Shown: positions 17,174-25,593 of the stretch, in pieces | How positions within the stretch are numbered: position 1 is the stretch's first letter | Layout of the letters: every line of letters begins with the position of its first letter | Source: Streptomyces sp. 1-11 | GTDB taxonomy: Bacteria; Actinomycetota; Actinomycetes; Streptomycetales; Streptomycetaceae | Assembly: GCF_007176755.1 (NCBI RefSeq) | Contig: NZ_BJTV01000007.1 | Coordinates: forward strand, 124,001-188,000 | DNA: 64,000 nucleotides | Direction: 5' to 3' | Translations under genes and position numbers: made by a program | The notes under the pieces: model-generated | What the model saw: the letters and a program-made list of their open reading frames with translations, nothing else | Databases searched by the model: none | What the model was told of the DNA's origin: nothing

Positions 17174-18214
17174 TCAGCCGTTGGGGAGGATGACCGCGCG
17201 GCCGTTGACCTTCCCGGCGTGCAGGCGCTCGTAGGCGAGCGGGGCCTCGTCCAGGGAGTAGGTCTCGGTGTGCACCGAGACCGCGCCCGAGCGGGCCAGG
17301 CCCAGCACCTCGATCAGCTCGCTCCGGCTGCCCCAGTAGGGCGCCGCGACCGACACCTCGAAGGGCAGGGACCCGAAGCCGACGGGCAGGGCGCCGCCGC
17401 CGATGCCGACGATCGTCACGTCGGCCTCCACCGCGGCGACCGCGCCCGCGGTCCGCACGGTGGGCTCGGCGCCGACGAAGTCGAAGACGGCCTCGGCGCC
17501 CAGACCGCCGGTCAGCGCGCGCACGGCGGCGGCCGCGCCCGCGTCGGAGAGCACCGCCTCGTGGGCGCCGACCTCCTTCGCCAGCCGCAGCTTGTCCTCG
17601 CTGACGTCGAGGGCGATCACCCGGGCCGGCGTGAGCGCGCGCAGCAGCTGGATGGCGACGTGCCCGAGGCCCCCGGTGCCGATGACCACGGCCGTCGAAC
17701 CCGGGACCAGCTTCGGCAGTGAACGCTTGATCGCGTGGTAGGGCGTGAGCCCCGCGTCGGTCAGCGGGACCGCGGCGACCGGGTCCAGACCGTCCAGCGG
17801 TACGAGGTGCCGCGGGTCGTCGACGAGCAGGTACTCGGCGATGGCGCCCGGCGACCCGAGCCCGGGCGGCCGGATGCCCAGCGCGTCCGCCCGCAGGCAG
17901 TAGTTCTCCTTGCCCTCCGCGCACTTGGCGCAGGCGCCGCAGCCCCACGGCCCGTACACGGCGACTGCGTCGCCCTCGCGCACACCGCTCACACCCGCGC
18001 CGAGCGCGGCGACCGTGCCGACGCCCTCGTGGCCGAGGGTGAGGGGCAGTTCGTAGGGGAAGTTCTCGGCGGGCCAGCTCATCACCGCGATGTCGGAGTG
18101 GCAGACGCCGGCGGCGGTGACCTTCAGCAGGACCTGGCCGGGGCCGGGCTCGGGGTCGGGGACCGTGACCACCTCGGGGGCGGCGCCGATCGTGCGGTAC
18201 TGCAGTGCCTTCAT
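17174..18214 (-). CDS. zinc-dependent alcohol dehydrogenase
   Basis: A 346-aa medium-chain dehydrogenase. Catalytic zinc residues are visible in GVCHSD (about 38) and GHEGVG (about 61), the structural zinc loop is CGACAKCAEGKENYC, and the NAD(P) Rossmann motif is VVIGTGGLGHVAIQLL. It oxidises primary or secondary alcohols reversibly in the cytoplasm. It is the last gene of a three-gene operon after TetR and SDR genes (29 bp after the SDR), so it is probably induced with them by the TetR ligand. The substrate is unknown. Confidence 0.92.
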   Translation of the reverse strand: MKALQYRTIGAAPEVVTVPDPEPGPGQVLLKVTAAGVCHSDIAVMSWPAENFPYELPLTLGHEGVGTVAALGAGVSGVREGDAVAVYGPWGCGACAKCAEGKENYCLRADALGIRPPGLGSPGAIAEYLLVDDPRHLVPLDGLDPVAAVPLTDAGLTPYHAIKRSLPKLVPGSTAVVIGTGGLGHVAIQLLRALTPARVIALDVSEDKLRLAKEVGAHEAVLSDAGAAAAVRALTGGLGAEAVFDFVGAEPTVRTAGAVAAVEADVTIVGIGGGALPVGFGSLPFEVSVAAPYWGSRSELIEVLGLARSGAVSVHTETYSLDEAPLAYERLHAGKVNGRAVILPNG

Positions 18215-18243
18215 GATGTGTACTCCCTTTCCACGGCCGCGGC

Positions 18244-19011
18244 TCAGACGGCGGTGTAGGCGCCGTCGACGAGGTGGTAGCCGCCGGCCACGAAGGAGGC
18301 GCGGTCGGAGAGCAGGAAGACGATCAGCTCGGCGACCTCCTCGGGGCGGCCGAGGCGGGCGATCGGGTGCAGGCCGACCAGACCGTCGTAGGCCTGCTGG
18401 TCCATGCCCTTCAGCAGCGGGGTCTCGATGAAGCCGGGGCCGACCGCGTTGACGCGGATGTTCTTCGCCGCGTACTCGGCGGCGGCGGTCTTGGTCAGAC
18501 CGACCACGCCGTGCTTGGCGGCGACGTAGGCGACGGAGCCGGCGAATCCGACCGAGCCGAGGATGGAGGCCACGTTGACGATCGAGCCGCCCTCGCCGCC
18601 CGCCTCGATGGCGGGCAGTTCGTAGCGCAGGGAGTAGAAGACGCCGTCGAGGTTGGTGCGGACGACCCGGTTGTAGGCGTCGAGGTCGTACTCGCCGGTC
18701 GGGGCGCTCGGGCCGCCGATGCCGGCGCTGTTCACGGCGAGGTGCAGGGCGCCGAAGGCGTCCACGGCGAAGGCGACGGCGGCGGCCACGGATTCGGGGT
18801 CCGTCACGTCGAGCCGCACGGCGGCGGCCTTGACGCCCTCGGCCTTGAGGTCCTCGGCGGCCTGCTCGGCGCCCTCGGCGTTGTGGTCGGCGAGGACGAC
18901 GTTCGCGCCGCCGGCCCCGAGACGGCGGGCGGTGGCCAGGCCGATCCCGGAGGCGCCGCCGGTGACCAGGGCGGTGCGGCCGGCGAACTCACTGCTGCAG
19001 GTGGTGCTCAT
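18244..19011 (-). CDS. short-chain dehydrogenase/reductase
   Basis: A 255-aa classical SDR. The N-terminal cofactor motif is TGGASGIGLATARRL (about residues 16-30), the acidic ADHNAEG after strand 2 suggests NAD(H), the NSAG motif is NSAGIGG, and the catalytic Ser and YxxxK are in VNVASILGSVG and YVAAKHG. It lies 9 bp after the TetR gene and 29 bp before the alcohol dehydrogenase gene. The set looks like an alcohol or ketone detoxification or catabolism operon. Confidence 0.92.
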   Translation of the reverse strand: MSTTCSSEFAGRTALVTGGASGIGLATARRLGAGGANVVLADHNAEGAEQAAEDLKAEGVKAAAVRLDVTDPESVAAAVAFAVDAFGALHLAVNSAGIGGPSAPTGEYDLDAYNRVVRTNLDGVFYSLRYELPAIEAGGEGGSIVNVASILGSVGFAGSVAYVAAKHGVVGLTKTAAAEYAAKNIRVNAVGPGFIETPLLKGMDQQAYDGLVGLHPIARLGRPEEVAELIVFLLSDRASFVAGGYHLVDGAYTAV

Positions 19012-19020
19012 GTGCTGTTC

Positions 19021-19689
19021 TCACTCTTCGGAAGATGGTTCGGCGGCCGCGGTGGCGGCCTCCGAGATCAGGGCGTCGTAGGCCCGCTCCACCAGGGCGG
19101 CCAGGTCTGCGGCTCCCGAGTCGTGCTCCTCACCGCCGCGCGCCCAGACGCGCAGCGCGGCGGTGAGGACTCCGGCGGCGGCGTCCACGACGACCGCCGG
19201 GCGCATGTCCCCGGCGTCGTCCGTGCCGAGCCGCTCGGCGAGGATGCGGATCGACTCCTCCTGGGCGTCGACGCGAATGCGTTCGTAGGCGGCGAACAGG
19301 GCGGGCTCGGCGTCCACCAGGGTCAGCAGCCGTCGCATCCGCGGGCGCAGATGGTGGGCCGGGTTCTCCTGGTCGGCGAGCCATGCGCGCACCGCCCGCC
19401 GGTACGCGAGCAGCGGCGGCTCCCCGGCCGGCCGGGCCCGCAGCAGGGCGTTGATGCGGTCGCCGTCACCGCGGACGAAGTCGAGGGCCGCGTCCTCCTT
19501 GCCGACGAAGTACCGGCTGAAGGTACGGCGGGCGACGTCGGCCCGCTCCGCTATCGCCTCGACCGTCGTGGCCGCGAGCCCGCGCTCCAGGATCAGCTCC
19601 ATGGCCGCGGACGCCAGCGCGTTCCGCGTCTGCCGCGCCTTGCGCTGCCGCCGGTCCTGGGTGGGGGTGAGGGGCTCCGTCGCCTTCAT
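19021..19689 (-). CDS. TetR-family transcriptional regulator
   Basis: A 222-aa repressor from the ATG at 19689; the frame is open much further upstream but no family sequence precedes it. The N-terminal helix-turn-helix is clear: LASAAMELILERGLAATTVEAIAERADVARRTFSRYF in overlapping parts (residues about 24-60). The C-terminal ligand domain is helical (LLAYRRAVRAWLADQ). It leads an operon with the SDR and alcohol dehydrogenase. Two 15-bp palindromes upstream are candidate binding sites, so autoregulated control of the operon is likely. Confidence 0.9.
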   Translation of the reverse strand: MKATEPLTPTQDRRQRKARQTRNALASAAMELILERGLAATTVEAIAERADVARRTFSRYFVGKEDAALDFVRGDGDRINALLRARPAGEPPLLAYRRAVRAWLADQENPAHHLRPRMRRLLTLVDAEPALFAAYERIRVDAQEESIRILAERLGTDDAGDMRPAVVVDAAAGVLTAALRVWARGGEEHDSGAADLAALVERAYDALISEAATAAAEPSSEE

Positions 19690-19710
19690 GGCCCCGATCG
19701 TACGCCTTGA

Positions 19711-19759
19711 TGTCCCATTGGGACACATGGCGCATCGAGACTCATGTCTCAGTGGGGCA
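19711..19759. promoter_or_regulatory. two TetR-type operator palindromes
   Basis: A perfect palindrome TGTCCCATTGGGACA (19711-19725) is followed 34 bp on by TGTCTCAGTGGGGCA (19745-19759), a 12/15 match. They start 22 bp upstream of the TetR ATG, a fitting place for autorepression. The rest of the 367-bp gap up to the peptidase gene shows nothing I recognise beyond promoter space. Confidence 0.65.
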
Positions 19760-20056
19760 TCTGCAGCGGCGACCCGGCCGAACCGGGCAACCAACTGCGC
19801 GGCCCGGCGCCGACCCGCACGCGACGACCACGCGCCGGCACCCGCTGAGCCCCTGACGGGACGCGGGACAGCCTCGCCCGCCGGCCTCGGGGGCCGGTCC
19901 CTTCCCCGGGCGCGCGCGTCAATACCGGGGAACCAACCACAAGACTTCGAGCAGGCGGCGGAGCAGAGTGTCCCGTGTGCTGTGGACGCACTCCGAACAC
20001 GAGGAGAGGGATGCCGGGAACGGTGAGGAACATCCTTGTGGTGAACGGTCCGAGCA

Positions 20057-22438
20057 GTGATGTCGCTGTCCACTGACGCGGAACGGAGCGGAGCGGACCA
20101 GGGGACCGGCGAGGCACGGCGGCGCGGGACGAGGGGGCGTGCCCTGCTGGCGCTGGTGCTCATCGGCCTCACCCTCCTCGGCACTTCGACGCTGCTCGCC
20201 GCGAGACCTCCGGCCGCCCGTCCGGCGGACACGCCGGCCCAGGAGTTCGCCGCCGCCCGGGCGCTCGGGCACGTGAGAGCAGTGGCCCAGCGCCCGCACC
20301 CGACGGGCACGCGTGACAACGCCCGGGTCCGCCGGTATCTCGTGGACACCGCGAGGTCCCTCGGCGCGCAGGTCGACGTGGAGTCGGGAGGGGCCGTCCG
20401 GACGGACATGGGCAGCCCGTTCCCGGCGGGAACCGTGCACAACGTGATCGCCAAGGTCGCCGGCAACGCGCCGCGGACCAGCGGCGGCAAGGCGCTGCTG
20501 CTCGTGGCCCACTACGACTCGGTCCCGACCGGCCCCGGCGCGGCCGACGACGGTTCCGCGGTCGGCGCCATGCTGGAGACCATGCGGGCGCTCAGAGCAG
20601 GGGGCGGCGTCCGCGACGACGTCGTGTTCCTGTTCACCGACGCGGAGGAAACCGGCTCCCTGGGCGCCGAGTTGTTCGTGCGGAAGCACAAGGCCGACGA
20701 CTACGGTGCCGTACTCAACTGGGAAGCGCGCGGCAGCGGCGGCCCCGTGATGATGTTCGAGACGAGTGACGGCAACGGCCCGCTCGTCGACGCCTTCGCG
20801 CAGAGCGGCACCCGGTTCGTCACCACGTCGCTGGCGTACGAGGTGTACAAGCGGATGCCGAACGGGAGCGACTTCACCGTGTTCCGCGACGCCGGCGCCA
20901 TCGGCCTCAACTCCGCGTTCACCCGCGGCCTGAACGACTACCACTCGCCGCGCGACGACGTCGGCCGGCTGAGCCCGGACAGCGTGCAGCACCAGGGCGA
21001 GCTCATGCTGGGCCTGGTGCGCGGTCTCGGCGACTCCGACCTGCGGAACCTGCACGGCCGGAACAGCGTCTACTTCGACCTGTTCGGCCGGGTGCTCGTT
21101 CGGTATCCGGTGGGCTGGGCGGTACCGGCGGCGGCGGTCACGCTCCTGGGCTTCGCAGGGCTGCTGGTCCTCGGCACGCGCCGGTCGGCGCTGCGGATCG
21201 GCGGTGTACTGGCGACCGCCGGGATCGCCGCCGGCGCGGTGATCACGGCGGCCCTGGCCGACTTCGGCCTGTGGTACGCCGTGACGCTCGTGCGCCCCGA
21301 CATGGCGGCACTGCCGATGTCGGAACCGTACGACCGGGGCTGGTTCGTCGCCGGATTCCTGGTGCTGCTGGCCGGGACGCTGTTGTTCGCGGGCCGGCTG
21401 ACGCGCGGCCGGCCGCCGGCGGAGCTGATCGCCGGCGGGCTGGCCGTGATGGCCGTGCTGCTGGCCGTGGTCGTACTGACGGTGCCCGGCGCGAGCTATC
21501 TGCTGCAGTGGCCGCTTCTGGCGGGCCTGCCCGCGCTGGGGTTCGCCTGCCGGCGGACCGCGGCCCGGGGCGAGACGCTGGGGGTGCTGCTCGCGGCACT
21601 CGCGCCCGCGGTGGCCGTGGTGCTCTTCACGTCCTTGGTGGACAGCCTGCTGATCGCGCTGGGGGTCTCCCTCTCGGCGGTGGCCGTGCTGCTCGCGGGC
21701 ACCGGCGGCCTGCTGTCGCTTCCGCTGCTGGCACGGCTCCCGAGGCCCGGGCTGCTGGCGTCGGGCGCCGCCGCGGCCTCGGTGGTCCTGGTCGGCACGG
21801 GAACGGTGGCCCTGGACTTCAGCCCGCGCCAGCCGCTGCCGGACTCGCTGGTGTACGTGCGTGACCTGGCCCGCGGCACCAGCACGTGGATGACCACGGA
21901 CCCGTCCCCCGACGACTGGACGCGGCGGGTGCTGGGCGACGACCCGGGCCGGGGCACGGCGGCGCGCTACTTCGCCGAGTACGGCGACCTGCCTGTCCGG
22001 CAGGCGAAGGCCCCTGCGCTGGACCTGCCGGCGCCCAGTGTCGAGCTGCTCGCGGACACCACCGCCGGAGGCGTCCGGACGGTGCGCTTCCGGGTGGCCT
22101 CGCAGCGGGACGCCTGGCAGATACAGGTCCGCCTGCCGCGCGCGCCGCTGATCTCGTGCGTCGTCGCGGGGCAGCGGATGAATCGGGAGGCGCTGTCGAA
22201 GCAGGGCGTGGCGTCCGGTGGCGTGGTCTTCCAGTTCACCGGCGACCCGGACGGAGCCGAACTGAGCTGCCGGACGAAGGCCGGGAGCCGGCTTCTCGTC
22301 GACGCCTCCGACTCCACCATCGGACTGCCGCCCGAGGTGGCAGCGCTGGCCGGCCCGAGGCCCCGCGAGAACGAGACGGTGCCCTACGGGTTCGCCCCGG
22401 CCGATTCCTCCGTCGTCCGTCGGACCAGAACACTCTGA
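20057..22438 (+). CDS. membrane-bound M28-family zinc peptidase
   Basis: A 793-aa protein. One N-terminal membrane segment (ALLALVLIGLTLLGTSTLLAA) is followed by an M28 aminopeptidase domain: the zinc-ligand region VAHYDSVPTGPGAADD (His about 150, Asp about 162), the catalytic Glu pair in FTDAEETGSLGA, and FRDAGAIGLNSAF with NDYHSPRDD for the last ligand. Residues 350-590 hold seven or eight membrane segments, and a soluble beta-rich domain ends the protein. This layout is that of vacuolar/membrane M28 peptidases (Pff1-like). The start is GTG 20057 or ATG 20060; neither has a clear ribosome site. Substrate unknown. Confidence 0.88.
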   Translation: MMSLSTDAERSGADQGTGEARRRGTRGRALLALVLIGLTLLGTSTLLAARPPAARPADTPAQEFAAARALGHVRAVAQRPHPTGTRDNARVRRYLVDTARSLGAQVDVESGGAVRTDMGSPFPAGTVHNVIAKVAGNAPRTSGGKALLLVAHYDSVPTGPGAADDGSAVGAMLETMRALRAGGGVRDDVVFLFTDAEETGSLGAELFVRKHKADDYGAVLNWEARGSGGPVMMFETSDGNGPLVDAFAQSGTRFVTTSLAYEVYKRMPNGSDFTVFRDAGAIGLNSAFTRGLNDYHSPRDDVGRLSPDSVQHQGELMLGLVRGLGDSDLRNLHGRNSVYFDLFGRVLVRYPVGWAVPAAAVTLLGFAGLLVLGTRRSALRIGGVLATAGIAAGAVITAALADFGLWYAVTLVRPDMAALPMSEPYDRGWFVAGFLVLLAGTLLFAGRLTRGRPPAELIAGGLAVMAVLLAVVVLTVPGASYLLQWPLLAGLPALGFACRRTAARGETLGVLLAALAPAVAVVLFTSLVDSLLIALGVSLSAVAVLLAGTGGLLSLPLLARLPRPGLLASGAAAASVVLVGTGTVALDFSPRQPLPDSLVYVRDLARGTSTWMTTDPSPDDWTRRVLGDDPGRGTAARYFAEYGDLPVRQAKAPALDLPAPSVELLADTTAGGVRTVRFRVASQRDAWQIQVRLPRAPLISCVVAGQRMNREALSKQGVASGGVVFQFTGDPDGAELSCRTKAGSRLLVDASDSTIGLPPEVAALAGPRPRENETVPYGFAPADSSVVRRTRTL

Positions 22439-22497
22439 CAGCCGGCGCCGGAGCAGGCTTCGGGCACGTGCGCACCGGTCCGCCGGCCGTGCGCGGT

Positions 22498-22548
22498 CGC
22501 GGGGCTCTCCGGTTCCCGGGGTGCGCCCGGCCACCGGAGAGCCCCGCG
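22498..22548. terminator. strong bidirectional terminator hairpin
   Basis: A perfect 16-bp stem, CGCGGGGCTCTCCGGT (22498-22513) with ACCGGAGAGCCCCGCG (22533-22548), has a 19-nt loop. It sits between the convergent M28 peptidase and LuxR regulator genes. Confidence 0.75.
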
Positions 22549-22567
22549 AGGCGAGGCGCGGGACGCC

Positions 22568-25063
22568 TCAGGAGAAGGCGGGACTGGGACCGTCGGCTCT
22601 CCCCACCAACGTGGCGAGCTGGGCCCGTGAGCAGAGGTCCAGCTTCTTGAAGATGCGGGCGAGGTAGGTCTCCACCGTCTTGTGGCTCAGTCCCAGGGCC
22701 CGCGCGATCTGCTGGTTCGTCCGGCCGTCGCTGACCAGCCCGGATATCTCCCGCTCCCGCTTGCTCAGCAGGTCCAGATGGGTGTTGGCCTCCGAGGAGG
22801 GCGCGGTGGCGGGCCCGGACCCCTCCGGTTCGCCCGTGCGGTCCGCACCCGTGTCCGGGATCTCGCCGGCGGTCGTGGCCCCGGGCGCCGGCACCGGGCG
22901 GTCCGGGTCCCCCGCGCCGGCTGCCGCCTGCACCGGGGCAGGCTGGGCGGGGACCGGGCGGGCGATCTCTTCCGCCAGCCGTGTGGCGCTCGTCAACTGG
23001 ACGTCGCTGCCGATCTGACGTGCCGTGGCCTGGGCGTGCTCCGCGTGCAGGGCGGCTCCGGGAAGGTCGCCCAGACGCAGCAGCACGGAACCCAGCAGGG
23101 TCGCCACCTGCGGCACGAGACACGTCTGGCCGAACCGCGAGGCGAGATGGAGCGCCCGCTCGAGGTGCTGTACCGCCCGCTCGTACTCGCCGAGCCGTTG
23201 TTCGGCGAGCCCCAGCCAGTACAGGGAGTCGAGTCGCGGGGCGAGCTGGTCGTCCGGAACATGGTCGACCAGCTCTCTCGCCTCGTTCACCCGGGCACCC
23301 GCCCGCACGGTGGCGCCGTGCCCGAGGTCCGCCAGGGCGTTCAGCGAGAGCAGCAGTGTGCGCAGCGCGGGTTCCCCGTCCACCGCGGCCACCGGTTCCG
23401 GGGCCGGCTCGTCCGGCGGGTCCGCTGTGCGGGCCGCCTCGAGCGACGTCGCGAGCAGGGCTCCGCGCAGGCGCGCCTGCGTGCTCTGCCGCGGAGCCAT
23501 CGTCCGCAGCGCCTGCCGCAGCAGGTCACCGGAGTCGCCGAGCCGCCCCAGCAGTCGGAGCACGTACGCGTGTGACAGCACCGCCTCCGCGTCGCCGTCC
23601 GTTCCGGTGGCGGGCGCTCCGCGGAACAGTGCCAGGCTCTCGGTGAGTCTGCCGCACAGGGCCAGGGACGTGGCGAGCAGGAGCACGAGTTCCGTGTGCT
23701 CCGCGTCCTCGTCGTCCGGCTGGAGGTCCCGTACCGTCCGCAGCCACAGTGCGGCCGTCTCCGGCTGCTCCCACAGCACGGTCCGGGCGGCCTCCGTCAT
23801 CAGGCGCATGCTGTCGGAGTCCCCGGCGGCGATGCAGCGCTGGAGATGCCGTGCGATCAGGCGCGGGGGAGCGTTGCGGGCACGCATGACAGCCACCGCA
23901 CGCGTGTGCGCGCCCAGCCGCCAGGCGGCGCCCGCCGTGCGGTAAGCCGCCTCGCGCAGCAGCGCGTTGCGGAACATGAAGGTGCGCTCGCTGTCGTCGA
24001 CACGGAGGATGTCGTGCCGTACCAGTTCGTCGACACCCGCGCGTATCCGGTCCTCGGGCATCTGCGCGACCGTTTCGAGAAGCCCGATGTCGATCGCTTC
24101 GCCCACCAGGGCCGCCGAATGGGCCGCGGCCCAGCCGAGTTCGGACAGTCCGTGGAATTCGCGGAGGACGGAGACCGGCGTCTCCGGCGCGGCGAGTGCC
24201 GCGTCGCCCCCGGGTGCCCCGGCTGCGCCCTGCCGGGTGGCGAGGGCCCGCAGCAGTCCCGGGTTACCGCCGGATTCCTCCTGCAGGGCACGGCGGCGGA
24301 ACGGGCCGAGCCCGGCGGGGAGCAGTGCGGCGAGATCCTCGCCGGCCAGCGGTGACAGGTGGATACGAGTGATCTGCCCGGCCGCCGCGCCCTCCTCCAG
24401 AAGCGTCCGCAGTTCGCCGTCGATCTGGCGCGGCCGGTGCGCGACGGCGAGGAGTACCGGAGAACCGGTGGAGTGGCGCAGGAGATGCTTGAACAGTCGG
24501 ACGGACGCCTCGTCGGCCCAGTGCATGTCGTCGATGACCAGCAGCAGTCGGCCTGCCGCGCCGAGGTTGTCCAGGAGCGCGCGGACCGCGTGGAACGCGT
24601 GGTTCATCTCCATGGGGTTCCTGGGCATGAGCGCTTCCCGGGCGTACGGCGCCAGAGCCGGGCAGATACCCGCCAGCCAGGAGGCGTGCTGCTCGGGCAG
24701 CCCGTCAACCGGGTTCGCCCGATGCTGTGCCAGGACGTCGTAGAGAGCGTCGGAGAACACTCCGAAGGGCAGTGCCTCGGAGGGGGAGCGGGCGGTCCCC
24801 GAGGCCACCGTCCAGCCCTGGGCCCGGGCGAGGTCGCCGAGCACGGACAGCAGGCGCGTCTTCCCGATCCATGGATCGCCGCTGACGTCTATGGCGCGGG
24901 GACGGGACTCGGTCTCGTCCAGAATCCGCTCCAGCAGGAGCACCTCTTGTTCCCTGCCGTGCAGCGCGGACGGCCGGCGGGCCTTGGTCCGAGGAGAAAC
25001 GGACTGACCGGAAAGGAAATCCTTCGTGGGGATGCGTCCTCTTAAATTCTCGAGTAGCTGCAA
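22568..25063 (-). CDS. LuxR-family ATPase regulator (LAL), TTG start, TTA codon 7
   Basis: An 831-aa LAL-type activator. An N-terminal AAA/NACHT-like ATPase has Walker A SGDPWIGKTRLL (about 61-72) and Walker B LLLVIDDMHWAD (about 173), followed by a long helical repeat region with TPR-like parts. A C-terminal LuxR helix-turn-helix ends it (LLSKREREISGLVSDGRT, NQQIARALGLSHKTVETYL). The only good start is TTG at 25063, preceded by AGGAGAGG about 8 nt away. Codon 7 is TTA (25043-25045), so translation probably needs the bldA leucyl-tRNA and is tied to development. It is divergent from the first NRPS-cluster gene and is the likely pathway activator. Confidence 0.9.
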   Translation of the reverse strand: MQLLENLRGRIPTKDFLSGQSVSPRTKARRPSALHGREQEVLLLERILDETESRPRAIDVSGDPWIGKTRLLSVLGDLARAQGWTVASGTARSPSEALPFGVFSDALYDVLAQHRANPVDGLPEQHASWLAGICPALAPYAREALMPRNPMEMNHAFHAVRALLDNLGAAGRLLLVIDDMHWADEASVRLFKHLLRHSTGSPVLLAVAHRPRQIDGELRTLLEEGAAAGQITRIHLSPLAGEDLAALLPAGLGPFRRRALQEESGGNPGLLRALATRQGAAGAPGGDAALAAPETPVSVLREFHGLSELGWAAAHSAALVGEAIDIGLLETVAQMPEDRIRAGVDELVRHDILRVDDSERTFMFRNALLREAAYRTAGAAWRLGAHTRAVAVMRARNAPPRLIARHLQRCIAAGDSDSMRLMTEAARTVLWEQPETAALWLRTVRDLQPDDEDAEHTELVLLLATSLALCGRLTESLALFRGAPATGTDGDAEAVLSHAYVLRLLGRLGDSGDLLRQALRTMAPRQSTQARLRGALLATSLEAARTADPPDEPAPEPVAAVDGEPALRTLLLSLNALADLGHGATVRAGARVNEARELVDHVPDDQLAPRLDSLYWLGLAEQRLGEYERAVQHLERALHLASRFGQTCLVPQVATLLGSVLLRLGDLPGAALHAEHAQATARQIGSDVQLTSATRLAEEIARPVPAQPAPVQAAAGAGDPDRPVPAPGATTAGEIPDTGADRTGEPEGSGPATAPSSEANTHLDLLSKREREISGLVSDGRTNQQIARALGLSHKTVETYLARIFKKLDLCSRAQLATLVGRADGPSPAFS

Positions 25064-25593
25064 GGCAGGTAACCTCTCCTACTCTCAATTGCTTGAGACT
25101 GGAATCTCGCTTGCTCTGACATTGCCGGTGGGCGTCGACGAGGAAGGAGGTGACGGCACGGGGTAAGGCCGGGTTCGGCCGCTTATGTGTGTCGGGCTAC
25201 TCGATGGAGATCGTAAGCGGCTGTACTTCGTTCCGCAAGGTTCGGTATTTTGTTTTCGGCGCGCCGCACGCAGGCGATCGGATGGTGCGGCCGTCTTGGG
25301 GAGCAGCGAACTTTCGGTGCGGTCGCGGCCGGCCGGACGAGATCGAAGAACTCCCGCGTACCGCTCGAATCAAGCCAAAATGGTCGGCGGTTCTGTTATT
25401 GCGCATACAGGTCATTCCGGGCGTGTGTGGCCTCCTGTCGCACCTTGAGCACCCCAGATCGAGCAGGGTGGCGAAAGGCGGTCAGGAGGAGTCCCGACAT
25501 TGGAGAGCGACGACGACGTACCAGACTGAATGGGCCACCGGGCCCCGAAAGCGCTGGGGCGGTCGACTCACGGCTCTCGATGGAAGGCGAAAT
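25064..25593. promoter_or_regulatory. 530-bp divergent control region between LAL regulator and sbnA-like gene
   Basis: This region is less G+C-rich than its surroundings. It holds an inverted repeat GCCGCTTA (25178-25185) / TAAGCGGC (25214-25221). A perfect anti-16S match AAGGAGGTGA lies at 25144-25153 but has no start codon at proper distance. The plus-strand frame is open through the region into the synthase gene but encodes no family-like sequence. Promoters for both neighbours must lie here; none can be pinned. Confidence 0.45.

Noticed and set aside
19690..20490. Long upstream extension of the TetR frame
   Set aside because: It overlaps the M28 peptidase gene on the other strand, has no helix-turn-helix content and would include the operators; ATG 19689 fits the family length.
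19919..22534. 871-aa frame antisense to the M28 peptidase
   Set aside because: It is rich in Gly/Arg/His/Gln low-complexity sequence with no domain, typical of antisense frames in G+C-rich genes; the plus-strand peptidase has clear motifs.
25144..25153. Perfect anti-16S sequence AAGGAGGTGA as a ribosome site for a hidden gene
   Set aside because: No start codon lies 5-12 nt downstream; the next ATG is about 30 nt away and opens no gene-like frame.
25178..25221. Inverted repeat GCCGCTTA / TAAGCGGC as an operator
   Set aside because: The 8-bp arms with a 28-bp spacer occur once, match no known family site, and could be chance in a 530-bp region; kept only as a note.
25150..25593. In-frame extension giving the SbnA-like protein 148 extra N-terminal residues
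   Set aside because: The extension has no family resemblance and lower G+C bias, includes a TTA codon, and a good ribosome site (GGAAGG) sits just before ATG 25594, where homology begins.
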